From assembly GCF_964275005.1 (NCBI RefSeq), contig NC_092686.1, positions 47,242,333 through 47,306,332 of the forward strand: 64,000 bases of DNA. Direction: 5' to 3'. The DNA is from Diadema setosum. Taxonomy: Eukaryota; Echinodermata; Echinoidea; Diadematoida; Diadematidae. A model generated the notes under the pieces. That model did not search any database. It worked only from the letters and a program-made list of their open reading frames with translations, and was not told the origin of the DNA. Shown here piece after piece: positions 1-12,929 of the stretch; the stretch's first letter is position 1, and the number at the start of each line of letters is the position of its first letter. Both the position numbers and the translations under genes were made by a program.

Positions 1-490
1 AATGTCATGTCAGTACGTCACGTGTGCAATATACAAGTGAGTTTACTCGTCGAGTTCAATTCGTTGCTCATAATTCCACAACCTGGACACCGCTAAATGA
101 CGATATCGTGTGTAGTTGTGAACTCTCTGCCGTGATCGTTGGCAGTCATGTAATTTTCTACCTGTATTTTTCTTTTTCCTTTCTTTCATGTACATACGCC
201 GCGATGGATGCGGCTCTTTTAGTATGTACATAATTATATGTATACACAAACTGCTAGAAATAACTGTTTATTTTTACGCATTTTGCCTGTTTTTCTTGTG
301 CTTTCAAATCGTATTCGAATTGTATCAGGTATTGAACATTGAGACACTGAGACAGTCTTGTTTTTATTATTCTTTTGTTAAACTTCTTCTTTGTTTTAGA
401 TGTTTGCATTCCAAAGATGCTCTAATTTTTTTTTATTATTATTATTATTTTTTTTTTTTGAGAAGAGATGATACACAACAGTCACCAGAT

Positions 491-538
491 GATGTACACG
501 TGTATTTACCGGTGGATGTACACGTGTATTTACCGGTA
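491..538. repeat. Two tandem 24-bp units
   Basis: The unit GATGTACACGTGTATTTACC plus GGTG occurs twice, differing only in the last base. It includes an ACACGTGT E-box-like palindrome in each copy. Confidence 0.9.
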
Positions 539-1295
539 GAAGTCAAATTCCATGGTTTTACATTTTTGTGACGATTGGAGATGTATTTGAGGGAATCCAT
601 TCACTCTTGGCAGGAGCAGTCCATCGAGCTTGTCCCAGAATATGTCTGATGTCAGAGGTTAAAAGTCACATTTAGAATGTAGTTATGTCATAGATCACTC
701 CTGTGACGTTGGGTTAACATCGATGATCACGGTAAAGACATAAATAACGACAGTATCACCTTAAACCCTAGGTACGTAGTCTTGGAAATTTAAGATAAGG
801 GGTTTCAGAATAAAGTGACGGACCTGTGCATTGAACTTGTTAAATTCTGCTCATCCTCTTTTTTTCATTATCTTTTATTGCAAGCTATGGCCTCATTCAT
901 TTTGTTGTGTTAACGATCAGGATAAGGGGTATATTATTCGAAAGAAGCATATAACTGATGAGGCGGAGAATAATCAGGCTGGCACATCCAAGTCTGACAA
1001 AATCTAAACGTTAATTGAAATGAAAGAGAACAGGTTAATAATCATATTTCGCCACCCTTCTTCTTCACTTGATCCTGTTCTTTATTATGTATGTATGCCG
1101 TGTTAACATTGGCTGATGGGATGGATTCGTCCAACGTGCATGAAGGTATGAGACCGTATACATGCAATTTGTAGATATCGAACAATTACCTATACCAGGT
1201 AGTTTTGCGAGGCAATTACAGTTGTTATTTTGCAGGGTCGGGAGTTCAGCGGGCGATATTAGAGCGTATTACGAGCATCCGGGGTTTTACATATA

Positions 1296-1484
1296 CAGTG
1301 GGCTCTCGTTATAACGAAATCCTCGGGACCGGCAGTTATTCTTTCGTCATATCGGAGTTTTGTTATAACCGAACAAATAAACGATAGAAATACATAGAGT
1401 GGATGACATTTCAGCCCAAATTTTTACTTCGTTATAACCAGAATTTTGTTATAACCGCGTGTTCGTTATAACGGGAGTGCACTG
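1296..1484. mobile_element. TA-flanked MITE (Tc1/mariner or pogo type) rich in GTTATAAC
   Basis: The ends CAGTGGGCTCTCGTTATAAC and CGTTATAACGGGAGTGCACTG are imperfect inverted repeats, and TA lies on both sides (1294-1295 and 1485-1486), the target duplication of IS630-Tc1-mariner elements. The 189-bp body has no coding capacity and repeats the palindrome GTTATAAC about five times. Confidence 0.8.
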
Positions 1485-1985
1485 TAAAACAGGGAGGTGG
1501 GAAGAGAGATTCCACTCCTTCTCTTCCCACCTCATGTAGACATTCCGATCGACCACGAAGAGAAAACATTCAAGGACGTCGCCGCGTGTCGATTACACGC
1601 ACCGCAGAAGAATGCCGATAAATCAACTCATACAAGGTCGACCACTTCCACTAGTTCCAGCAGCACGACGCGTCAAACAAATGACTAACTGCACAGTGAC
1701 CATCAGTTATTACAACCAGGGAGCTCACCTCCCTGTTACAACTCTCCAAATTGAAACAGAAGCAAAAATAAAGTGTAAAAGCGTCCAGATGTTTGAAGTT
1801 CGCCTGTTACAACTACATAATTTATGTATCTTTGAAGTTGGAGTTGAATGATATACACGAACAATTTTTCAATTATTCGACATGTTGGTGAAGATCTACA
1901 GATAGTCAAATGTGGCTTGATCTATATCATAGTGTAGAGCTGTATTCACATATTTTCTTGATTTACCTAGGAGATAGGTAATAAT

Positions 1986-2129
1986 TATGATATTGACTGG
2001 CCTTGAGGGAGATACCAGATAAATATTGCCCGCACTGAAAGAATATTGCCCTCGTCTTCGACTCGGGCAATATTCTTTCAGTTTGGGCAATATTTTCTGG
2101 TATCTCCCTCGAGGCCAGTCAATATCATA
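1986..2129. mobile_element. Long hairpin (fold-back) element
   Basis: Two arms of about 65 bases, beginning TATGATATTGACTGGCCT and ending in the complement, enclose a loop of about 13 bases. The arms differ by a few substitutions. Within each arm the word for GGGCAATATT occurs twice. No target duplication was recognised. Confidence 0.8.
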
Positions 2130-4030
2130 TAAATATGCTGGGTTGATATTTCGCCGTTTGCCGACGACTGTAAGATGATCGCCAAATGAACGATAACGTT
2201 ACGAAACCACCCTTCAGCTTATTTCGAGTGGAAACCAATTGTTGGTTTTAAAGTTTGTTTTCGCTGTCGGTTTCAAATCAAGAGTGGTCATTGCATGATC
2301 GACGTACATGTACAATGGCACAGAATCATCAGAAGTAAAACTTTATATTAAAACAAAGTCATACAAAATATATACTTTATTTTTTTAGTGTATTATATCA
2401 CGGCGACAAACATCATGTACATACAATACTCTACAGTACAAAGGACACGATCAAAGCCTGTGTACAAACCAAAAGTTTTCGTACCGTTGCAGTACTTGTA
2501 CCTGCGTGTTTTCACCTCTCACAAATTATCACTCTCTTTAGTTGTATAAAAGACATGCAACCCCAGGAACTTCTGCATTTCCATGCCGGCAACAGAATAC
2601 CTGCTTATTCTGTGTGTATACTAACACCGTATTAAGTTTACCTCGTCTTTAAGACATAGCTGCGTGTCTAGTCAAGTCTTTGTGGAAACACCATTGAGAG
2701 GATCGAAATCTCTATGGAGCATTAAATACGTAGTCACCATGTCATGTGTATTGTCTGTGTCATGGAGCACCAGTATAGCCTCATAGTCAGATATGTGAAC
2801 TATACTTGAAAGAGAGCGGACTAAATCAAATCGCCGTGCCATCGTACACGTCGTTGAGGAATGGACTTGTGTAAACCACACCTTGCATTTCGTGATATCC
2901 GCATCTGATAATAAAAAGTACTGAAGAATTAAATTGTCATTTGCGTTACACAGCGAGCGCGGGTTTGTAAAACAAGGTAATATTGAAAAGGTAAATTTGG
3001 GCATAATAATGCCACAATTATGATATTAGATCATATTATAGGGCGGTAAAATCAGCTTCCATACCCTCAAATATAGTGAACGTCAAAAAGAAGGTGAACG
3101 ATAAACACTTAGAGAGCTATAATCTGAGAGTCCACCGCTATAAGTACAGCTGTAGGTCTTGTACATGTAACACGCTGAAGAATGAAAGCAATCACGAACA
3201 AGAGAACATTGACATGTTTGGTGTACCAACGAAATAAAACACCTCTATATAGTTTACATGTGAATGAGAATAACGATAAAGAAGAACGAGAGCTGTAATT
3301 CCTTGGGGAGGTCATTCCGGTGTCTGGGTCCAGTAAACACTGTCGTTTTCTTTTCTACTCTGGCGAATAGGATAACATTGCTCCCTAGCTCTGTACATGA
3401 AAACGTGTAGCAAAGTGTGGCTGATAGTTTATTCATGTAAAATCAAAGACCATGAAGACTGTATAACGTAGAACAGATCCGTGATTTTCAGGATTCTGTT
3501 TTAGTGGAAAAACGGTTAGCATGAGACAAAATTAAGTATGGTTGATAGTTCTAATGGGTACTTATTCTGAATGTGAAGAAAAATATTCTAATACTAGTAA
3601 TAAGTTAGTTGCACTTCCCTATATACGCAAGGATCCCATAGTTGATGTATGAAGATATTAAAGTAGAGTATATGAAATACTCTGCAACATAACTGGGGGA
3701 AAAATGTTTATTTTGAATTCCGGTGTTTCTAGACGAGATTTTGTTTGAAAGTTCGTGTGGGTTTTCCAAGATAATTCCCTGTCATTGCTATCAATGTGAA
3801 GCCCTACATTGTACAGGAACTTCGAAGTATCAACCTGCTTTTAACTTACCTATTTTAACATTATACCTAAGAGAACATTCAACAAATTACTGGAAGTTAT
3901 ATAGAGACGTTTATTACATATATCTAAAGATAGTTCATTGTCATGCATTCAAGATTGCAGAGATTTAAGTTAACTGTTCACCATGTTAAGTACTATTAGG
4001 GTCATGTTTTGAAAGCAAATTTGTGTCGTC
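2130..4030. other. No gene recognised
   Basis: AT-rich single-copy-looking sequence. A 110-codon ATG frame on the minus strand (2672-3004) has no recognisable domain and is most likely chance. Confidence 0.5.
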
Positions 4031-4205
4031 AGCAAAACATTTTAAAAGGGAATTCCATTTAGTCCATGGTCCAGGCCAGATATTGGTACCATCTGAGGTG
4101 GCAAATCCTTTGTGGTGTCATTTTGTTTGTTGAGCATAGATATGCTTATCAAGCTATGATAGCATTTCCAAATGAGTAGCTTAGTCATGATATAAGTACT
4201 TTTAA
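4030..4205 (+). repeat. Dispersed repeat, copy 1
   Basis: Words such as GGTACCATCTGAGGTGG and GATAGCATTTCCA... reappear in inverted order at 8216-8350, so this is one copy of an interspersed repeat. No coding capacity is seen. Confidence 0.6.
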
Positions 4206-4429
4206 CCGATTTAGTCTCGTTTTTATATCCCTATACTTCTGAATCGAGACTAATCGCCATACAACGAAGAGCCCTGTCCCCAGGTATTCTGTTGTTGTTG
4301 TTGTTGTTGTTTTGGTTTTAATGGCGTGTATCACTCAAGATTGAGTATTTACGCCAGATTCCTTTTTATTTCTTTTTTTTTTTCAAGTTGATATATTGCA
4401 TCATTTTCCTCATAAAATTAAATAAGAAT

Positions 4430-4844
4430 TTGATGGCCTTTTCTTGGATGGCTATTTGGTCCACTCATTGTTTGGTGACAAGATACCTTCTGGCCAGACC
4501 GGTTCTGTGCGTCGAGCAGTCTTCTCAGCAGAAAAGTAATCTGTGGAATCAGTTACCAATTCAGTTAACGCAACTGTCATCTACAGAAACATTAAAATCC
4601 AAACTTAAAACGTATCTGTACAGTTCCTCTCACACTCCATGAGGACTGTACTTGCTGTCTGTAATGTTCGAAACTATTGTATTCTTTATCTGGTATGTTT
4701 TTGTTTGTTGTTTGCCATTTTCTTCTCTTGTAATGTTTGAACATGTATATGCATGTTATATTTCTATAAATCATCTTTTCATTTTTGAAGCGCCATGAGC
4801 ACTGAAAGATGGACCTGTGCGCTATATACATTGTAGATATCCAC

Positions 4845-4889
<45 letters not shown>
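4430..4889 (+). mobile_element. 5'-truncated CR1/L2-like LINE 3' end with (ATT)n tail
   Basis: The translation LWNQLPIQLTQLSSTETLKS followed by LKTYLY and a stop at 4642 matches the usual C-terminal end of ORF2 in L2/CR1-group LINEs (WN-LP----S---FK--LK--LF). The upstream RAVFSAEK part is in another frame, so the copy is decayed. The 3' part contains the AAGCGCCATGAGCACT...GTGCGCTATATA block typical of such 3' ends and closes with an (ATT)n run at 4842-4889. Confidence 0.8.
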
Positions 4890-4890
<1 letters not shown>

Positions 4891-5595
4891 GTGATGTTTA
4901 GGGTAATATGAAAAACAGCATAGACTGTGCTTTTTTTCTTTAATTCTGGGGACATCCAAACTTTAAATATGGTAAATGTGATGGCCCTATAGTCTTTTGA
5001 GAAGTGTTTACCAGAATATCGTTGTTGATCAGGCAAAAAGGAAAAAAAAAAAAACAGAAACAGAAACAGAAAGAATTCACACATATCAAAAGACGCAGTA
5101 TTGTATAGCCGAAATTGGGAACACAAGGAGAGTACAGAAAATATGAAGGTCAGAGAGAAAAAGAAGGATCAGAAAAGCAAATAAGAGAGATCTGACGACA
5201 CGCAACTCCATCGCCAGCCATAAGACAAGTAGAAGTACGAGTGACACGTATAGGAGTCGTACCCGAGATGTTACATTTCACTGTGTGTTTGGTTCATATT
5301 ATATGCCAAATATTATAATTCAATAATGTTTTTAGAAAAAAGGTTAAATGTTTTACACCTAATTCGAGGACCGCATTTGCTGTAATTTAATGTCGAAGTT
5401 TATGTTAAACCTAATTCAGACTTCCTTGAGACTGGATAAGTGAAGTGATAGTAAATTTCCTTTATGATATATACTTGTAGGTTTTTTCGGCTAATTTCAT
5501 TGTTTTGTCATTCAGTTTCATAATAAATTAGACTGAGCATTCAATGTTGCTACATTTGCTCAGGCATCAAAATATATTCATTCGAAACCGTTTGT
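4890..5595. other. No gene recognised
   Basis: A-rich sequence with a run of A at 5040-5054. No exon or repeat boundary is recognised. Confidence 0.5.
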
Positions 5596-5600
5596 CATCG

Positions 5601-6541
5601 TGTTACGACCAACATCACTCTGAGAATGATCGCACAAAAGGCGGTTTATTAACAGTGATATCGTGGGTACAGACTCGTAATCAGTTTTCACATCAGTACA
5701 ATAATGATCAATAGAAACAGTTATAAATCGGTAGTGGAATCACTTACACGTATTAAGTAATCCTTTGAAAATGTCCAGATATGATGTTCGATGCACAGAT
5801 GAATGATCCTTGACGCACCAATGAATGATTCCTCCGACGTAACTCCAGAGGCACAGGTTGCATTAATCCACAGTATAGATCCGGGGAGGGGGATCCGCGA
5901 TATATGTCCACGGTATAATGTTCACAGCGAAATGTGCAGAATCCAACGTTATAACGACCACGTCCAGTCGAGGCGTTGAATGATGATTCACTTTATATTG
6001 TCCCGCTAGGAATCCAGCCCGTCACAGCTCTGTTGTAGCAATGTCCGTTGACATTAAAATATGGAGTCTATCTCCAATGTAGGCAAATTAAGTCTCTGCA
6101 GGCAAAATGTCTCCCAGGCCTTATCTCCACAAACATAACAGGTCAGCAGGTAACACAGGACTGACTATAACAAGTCGCTTCAGAGCCAGAAGTGACGTAA
6201 CTCTCAGAGCAGAGGTATTGGGTACTCTACCTACCGCAGAATTTCTCCGGCTTTTATATCCATTCACCCCTTTCTAGTACATTCTGTAATTTTCTCCAAC
6301 CTGGGGCCACACACCTGAACATACTAGCAAGTCCAAATTCCAGGAATCCTGGATGACTCACTGCCTAACTATATGCATAACATCATTGCCAAAATTAACT
6401 ACCAATCACATTGGGCTACAGGGACAGTGCCTCACTCAGCCAAATATTTAAGCACTTCCTAGAATATTCTGGAATGGGTGAAATCATTCTAGATTGAGTG
6501 AGCTATAATGTATTTCCTGTCACATGCATGTACTGTAGTTA
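5601..6541 (-). mobile_element. Probable solo LTR
   Basis: Read on the minus strand, this stretch has a TATA box (GGATATAAAAGCCGG, 6262-6248), an AATAAA signal (5650-5645) about 600 bases later, and an end in GTCGTAACA at 5601, the layout of a retrotransposon LTR. CATCG flanks both sides (5596-5600 and 6542-6546), consistent with a 5-bp target duplication, but the far end is not a clean TG. No gag or pol sequence is adjacent, so it is read as a solo LTR, Ty3-like or BEL-like unresolved. The upstream boundary could lie as far as 6660. Confidence 0.6.
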
Positions 6542-6659
6542 CATCGTATACCACCTAGAAAATTCTCCACTGATCTGGTCAGCCTGTATGTACTATATTT
6601 ATATCATATAGAATGTTCTCCACTAATCTGGTCACCCCGTGTACATACACATTAAAACA

Positions 6660-8215
6660 ACCATGCATACACCCTTGATACATACATGTACATAACTATT
6701 TGTGTGTACTTGACAACGTTCTAATCAACTTATTAACCGATTTGCGCACTCTAAATTATTGATGACAGAATGCTCGTACATTTTCGGCAAAGGTTATTCA
6801 ACTCCTTCCGCACCTGTCCCCAATTCTTTCCGAGTATTCAATTTCGCTTATGAATAATAATAAAAAAAAAAGTTCATAAAAAGAGTATTCAAATTAAACC
6901 TGTCCATCAAAAAAGTACATTACTTGAACTTAAATTGAATGTTAAAAAGTCTACACGTGGATTACATATAAGTATGTTAGATGAATATCACAAATAGGGA
7001 ATTTGATGATCCGGATCATACTGAAGATGTCAATTCAGATTATAAACACAATATGAAGTTCATAATGCTATTACAGATGACTATAGAGTTAAAGAAATCT
7101 ATGAATAACATGTCATGGGGATTATTTAATACTGTAGTCTACATGACATGTTTAGCAAAAGAAAAAATGGATATTCAAAACAACTATTGCTGATCATGAT
7201 GATGAAATCTAAGATGAAAAGTAAAAGATACAGTCAATAATTACTTGGAAAATCACTCTTGCTTATTGATATGTAATTAGATATCTTGTACTACGACAGT
7301 CGCTTGCTCAAAAGCGAAATCAGAAGAACTTTTAAACGCTTATCGAGCCAATGACACTGTGAAGTCAGAGGCTCCCTTTCTACCACACGTCCTTTGCTAA
7401 GTTTCTTGTCCGATGACCTCCAAATATGATGAGTTTCCTAAGAAAATTATTTCAAACAAAATATGTTTTATTCATCTTTACAAAAGCAAGTTGTCAATAA
7501 CTTTAAAGTGCTTTCCCAATGATGTATGGTTGGGAAAAATCACTAGCATGGGTCGATATAATTTCTTCACGTGAGATAAGAAACATGAATTGATAAGTTT
7601 TGTGCATTTGTTTTACATTTTTGAAGTGATTTTTTTTGCCTAATTAATACGATTTTTGGTAGCTTCTCCATAAAAGTTGCGATAACGCCTGCTAATCTGC
7701 TTCAGAACAATACATAATGTACAGTCATATACCATAATAAAGGTTGTTTTAAGGAAATATTCATTTATTGTTAAAACGGTTGTAACGCCCTCTTGATTTT
7801 TGTCTTTATTTCTAATGTGGTAAGCGCTGTTTTCTTGTAAGCTGTGGACCTTTAAATGCACTAAATTTGTCAAAACAAGGCTTCAAATATGTTCCTTTGT
7901 CTTTGTAGATTTGAAATAACAGCACAATTTGATTATTTTTACTCCACATGTCCAATTCATAATTTAGAACAAATCAGTTGAATATTATTTCAAAAAATTT
8001 TCTTTGCTTTCAGGGTATTTTGACTGAGTGCACCCCCATCAGGTATTTTTAGTGAAATTTTGATGGTGTTATTTTGTAGAGCATCATATACTGTACATAT
8101 TATGTGCCAAATTTCAGAGGAATTGGTTGAAAAATCTGGAAATTATCAAGGGGCAAACTGTGCCTGTCTGTGGTCACGGACCGTCAAAAAATATTTGGTA
8201 TTGTTCGGGTTAATG
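6660..8215. other. No gene recognised
   Basis: AT-rich sequence without a supportable exon. A 70-codon ATG frame at 6981-7193 (+) is lysine- and asparagine-rich and unsupported. Confidence 0.5.
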
Positions 8216-8350
8216 GCTGAAATCTATGACTAAGCTACTACTCTGGAAATGCTATCATATCAACGAATAATCCTAAGATATATGCCATTTCAAAATGCAC
8301 TACTAGAACTTACCACCTCAGGTGGTACCAATAGCCCATTTTCAGGTCTT
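8216..8350 (-). repeat. Dispersed repeat, copy 2 (inverted relative to 4030-4205)
   Basis: Contains GGAAATGCTATCAT and CCACCTCAGGTGGTACC, reverse complements of words at 4030-4205. Confidence 0.6.
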
Positions 8351-9455
8351 GGCCCATGTACTATAATTGCAGTTAATAGTTAGTCTGAAAAGATGGAGCA
8401 AAATTGTCTTAGCACAACAGCGAATATTTGATTAAAGTCGGATGCAAAATAAGAATTTTCAAGAAACACGTCTTGAACAGTCAATATGAACTACAAATAG
8501 TGAAGATTGGAGATGGTGTCATTCCCTCTTAACTTGCCATATAGTTTGTACATAAAATTTTGAAATCTCCATTTTTTTAATCAAATGCAATTACGCCCAT
8601 TGCAGTCTAAAAGCCTGATAAATCTAACTGATTATAATGCTGAATTTGTTCAATCGTGAATAAGATCCTGTTTTACACTTTCATTAAAGAGACAGTGAAT
8701 TTTCGTCATTTTTTTTTTGTACACAATCAATGGAAAATTCATCAGCTCACTCATTTACATATTCATTTCATGTCAACTGTACGAGAACTGCTCTGCAGAA
8801 ATTAACAAAACTTTACATCTTCATAATTTCCGTACTTTTCATCTGATTTTGATGAAATTGTCGCTGTTGTACTCATAAAATTTTTACTCTTTCTTATCAG
8901 ATTAACTTCTAACTGGACTGGAACTCCTCTTTAATGAATGATAAGATCGGCAATGGTTTTTTGGAAGTTGTTCATATAAATTATTACATCGCACAAAATC
9001 TACAAATGTGGGCCCAAGATGGAGCCCTTTTGGTCACCACACGAAATAAATTTTAGCTTAGAATCGTGTTTGTTGATGTTAACAAATTATTTTCAGTCTT
9101 TTAAGTCATTTTTAAACCATTCTAAGAAAGCCCTCTTATTACTTTTATTGTGACTCAGCTTATAACGTAAAATCTCGACAAGTCTCGATAAACTCCTATT
9201 GTATATAATGTTTAGAATTGTCTATAGTGTGAGCTATTTTCTGTAAAAGAAGAGCATGAGTTACGCTGCAATACTTTCACTATCACAGCTAGAACCGGTC
9301 GCACATCTCACGGAATGAGTTATTATTTTGTATAGTCGCAACTATTAGGCCTATATGTCTTACATTGTATATCAAGGTATTCATACAATGAAGTTTCTAT
9401 ATGGTTTAAGCTTTACGTCGTGTACATACCACATCAGCAGCACAAGGTAATGTTG
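8351..9455. other. No gene recognised
   Basis: AT-rich, no exon or repeat end recognised. Confidence 0.5.
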
Positions 9456-9459
9456 TTTG

Positions 9460-9476
9460 CACACACACACATACGT

Positions 9477-9512
<36 letters not shown>
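9460..9512. repeat. (CA)n microsatellite
   Basis: Run of CA dinucleotides with a short interruption. Confidence 0.9.
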
Positions 9513-9513
<1 letters not shown>

Positions 9514-9894
9514 AACACACACAAACACCTACAAAGTCATATTTATAATGAGATTCATAATCATTTGCATATTTCTTTTGAGTAAGAAAAACTCCTTCTA
9601 TTCTGGTTGTGTTTCAAATTGTGAGTGCATAAAACAACATTCGCCATGAGAGAAGAAAATAATCATGATATAAATCCAGCGTGAAATGTATAAAAATGGC
9701 AATGATGTATCCAATTAACCGGTTATGAAAGGCGCATTCAAGTATGATGATAAACAAAATGATATTGAAAATTATGAATGTGTAAGAAGAAGAATGTAAG
9801 AAAGTATTTTGCATGACAAACTGTATTCAACATACACAAAATAATACCAAGAAACGGCTGCGTCTGCGGACATACCTTGAAAGTGTCATCGCAT

Positions 9895-10107
9895 GGTAAA
9901 GGGACCTCAAGGAAGGCGCCAAAATAAAAAAAAAAAAAAAGTAATCTGAAGCATATAGCCTTGTATAGGTAAAGGGACCTCAAGGAAGGCGCCAAAATTT
10001 AAAAAAAAAGTAATCTGAAGCATATAGCCTTGTTAGGTAAAGGGACCTCAAGGAAGGCGCCAAAATTAAAAAAAAAAAAGTAATCTGAAGCATATAGCCT
10101 TGTATAG
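9895..10107. repeat. Three tandem ~70-bp units
   Basis: GGTAAAGGGACCTCAAGGAA begins each of three units near 9895, 9968 and 10037; each then carries a poly-A run of different length and AGTAATCTGAAGCATATAGC. The array directly abuts the LINE relic that follows, suggesting the LINE sequence was involved in the duplication. Confidence 0.85.
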
Positions 10108-10570
10108 TTAGACCGCTCTTGGAATATTGCTCTTTGTATCTGAAATGAACGTACAAGGATTGATGGGAAAAAAAGAAAAGCTTGAATTGGTTCAGACGAG
10201 AGCGGCCCAGTTGGTATCTGAAGTTAAATCATTGTCATAATAATTCCGAGAAACTCAAGTCTTTGAGAATTCCATCCCAAGAACGTATCATGACGTGAAT
10301 GTGCAGATGTGATTCGAGTTTCCAAGATTTTGCATGATACGGAAGAATAATATCCTGCTATTCTCTCTGTTATCAGTGATCAAGTTACAGGCGGTCATAA
10401 GTTTAAGTTGTATAAAGGAAGGTGTCGCACTGAATAGAGATTAAACTCTTTCAGCCTGAGAGCAGTGACTGTCAAGGCACAATTAGTTAACGCTTTCAAT
10501 TATAAGTTTAAACTCAATAATCGCTGGAAACAGAAACATATAAATCTAATCCAGATTGCATAAATTGACC
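10108..10570 (+). mobile_element. Decayed LINE, reverse-transcriptase C-terminal region
   Basis: In the plus strand, with stops and frame changes, one reads VRPLLEYCSLYLK, then KLELVQTRAAQLVSE, then GGHKFKLYKGRCR and FSLRAVTVKAQLVNAFNYKF. This order (R-LLEYCS, LE-VQ-RAA, R--FS-R-V--WN) is characteristic of the region after the RT domain in many LINE ORF2 proteins. The copy is clearly dead and truncated at both ends. Confidence 0.8.
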
Positions 10571-12800
10571 ACCTCTTGGATACATCACACTGAAGTCTTT
10601 AGGCTCAGGATTGGATCTGTTCTATGGCCCTCTACAAGTCTCTGACTTACATACATGGGCGTCATCATATAGGTTATTCAGGTAATTCAGATAAAGGGCA
10701 AAGTATATTGTGTCATCTTACCGCCTTTAAAAAAAATAATCGTATTTCAAGGGTCTATGTAAGTGGGATATGAAACTCTATAGCATGGACATATCGAACT
10801 TCAACCTATATACATATATTTAGAATCTGTACTCCGAAGAAAGCGATATCTTCAGTGAGTTTAGAGAGAGCAAACACCATGAAGGCCATAATAACGGGAG
10901 AAATAAAAGCAAAGAATGCTTCCTTGTTTTCATCGTGAAGGATACAAGATTAAGAATCTCTATGAGAATTATATATGCCCGTGGTAGCCAGGGTCGGGGC
11001 ATCCATTTTGCATTTCTGTTTCTGCGATCAGCAAGACAGAAGAAAGAAGTGCACGTATTCTATCTTTCCTATCTGTGGCGATCTACAGAGTATTAGCCTT
11101 ATCTTTAAAAATAATAAAAGATACTCGAGAACCATCGTTCAGGGGCGGGTTTTTTTTTTCGTTTTGTTGTTAATCAAATTTTGTTTACTTTGTTTTGATT
11201 TGTTCTGTTTGTTTGTTTGTTTGTCTGTTTGGGGGGACCTCAAACACATGTGTATAGTGCTCGTGGTTAGGTGGATTAAGTGGGCATGATTTTCACAATC
11301 AGTAACTTATATCATTGAGAGATTATCACAAAGCTGAACTGCATCCATATCGAAATAAGACTATACGTAAGTTCTTTCATTTCCTCGTTCCTCGTCCGTA
11401 TATTATCAATGGTGAACATTCGGACGTGGGAGGGGGTGGTATAAGGGAGGGGTATTAACGATACCTGACCCCACCCCCTTCCTCTTTCATACAATCTCGT
11501 GGGAAACAAGCAAATAAATGAGTTTTTAAAAAACTGTGGCAAACCAAAATAATTACGTCTAGAGTTATGGGACTTCCAACTGAAATTCAGAGCTGTTTTC
11601 TAGAAATGCATTTTATACTATTTCATCTCATTAAAAAATAGAGCTTTGCGTGTACAGTGTTAGGGATAGACGCTCAGTTCTTGGTAGCTCCATGGTTGAA
11701 TAGAGAAGCAGTGTAAAATCCTCATACTTGATCGGTAACTGACTGAACAGTTAGAAGAAATAAATCATTCTACATAATAAAGCAATACACCTATCATTGC
11801 CAATAATAATCTTTGTTTAAGAATTGAATTGCGACAGGCAATATTCGAAACTGTGATATATCCCTGACAAACTATTGTACACGAAGCCCGTTTTATAATA
11901 TAATGCAATCAAAATTATTCACGATTTGAATAACAAAGAACCTATGTTTTACTTTTGTTTTGTTTTTTGAAAACTATCGGAAAGTTTAACCACTACACTT
12001 TATTGTTTGATTGATAAACGTCACACTCTTTTGCGTAACACCTATACGCTTGTATGCTTTTCAAAATACATGTATGCATTATTTTTGACAGTTTTGCCAA
12101 TTTTCAAGTATCTATTTTAACAAATACTAGTACAATAATTTTGTTTCATGTTTTTCGTGTTTCATAATTATTGTAATTCATGTCTTATCCAACTTCGTGT
12201 TTTCAATTACTCTATGTGTATCAAACATTAATTTTGAATTAGTAGGCCTACTTCACATTATTGTACATGCACGGCCTTGCTGAAAAGCCGCTATTTAGCT
12301 GATAGCAAGGCTTTTACCGCGTTGAAATAAGTGAGATTTAATCTAAAAATGCAAAGACTTTTGGAAAAGATGTGAGAGGGGAAAAATAGAGAGGAAAAGG
12401 AGGGGAAAAGGGAACATTGCGAAATCAAGAATAATGCTTCCGAGAACGTTGCATAATGTTGTGCCTAGATAATGTAGGGTCCCATTGCACACTATTGTAT
12501 GAGAAGATTCATGTACTGTTAACATAGATAGAAAGAAAGAAAGAAAGATGAAATTACCATGAATATATGTCGCATGTACTTCTGATAATCAAATTACCCA
12601 CGCTGTCAAACACACTATATAAACTTAAGCAATGTAGTATAAATGGCTTCTCCACTGGCCTACAGCGTTGAGTAAAAATAGACCACTGGTCATGGGAATC
12701 GATGAAGCCTCTTACCGCATGTCCTTTCTTATTCCCTGGTTATTCTTAAGTACTCTTAACTAATCATGCATTCACGCATACACGAACAAGTTGTACAGTA
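10571..12800. other. No gene recognised
   Basis: AT-rich DNA with a (GAAA)n tract near 12530-12548. No exon supported. Confidence 0.5.
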
Positions 12801-12805
12801 GTGAA

Positions 12806-12841
12806 CCAAGGAGGTATGAGAGTTCTCTCATACCTCCTTGG
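12806..12841. repeat. 36-bp perfect hairpin, copy 1
   Basis: CCAAGGAGGTATGAGAG, a TT loop, and its exact complement. A second copy of the family lies at 13644-13677. Confidence 0.9.
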
Positions 12842-12929
12842 GTGAACTAGAAAATACACGAATGACACACAATAGCCAGCCATATAAAAGATGCAAAACG
12901 ATGTTTTGACAGTGATTCTACCTTGGGAG

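Noticed and set aside
188..571. 127-codon open frame on the plus strand
   Set aside because: Dominated by F, Y and L from T-rich sequence with a microsatellite-like run; no domain and no ATG context.
2672..3004. 110-codon minus-strand frame with ATG
   Set aside because: No recognisable domain, no splice context, no supporting neighbour; chance is likely in this much sequence.
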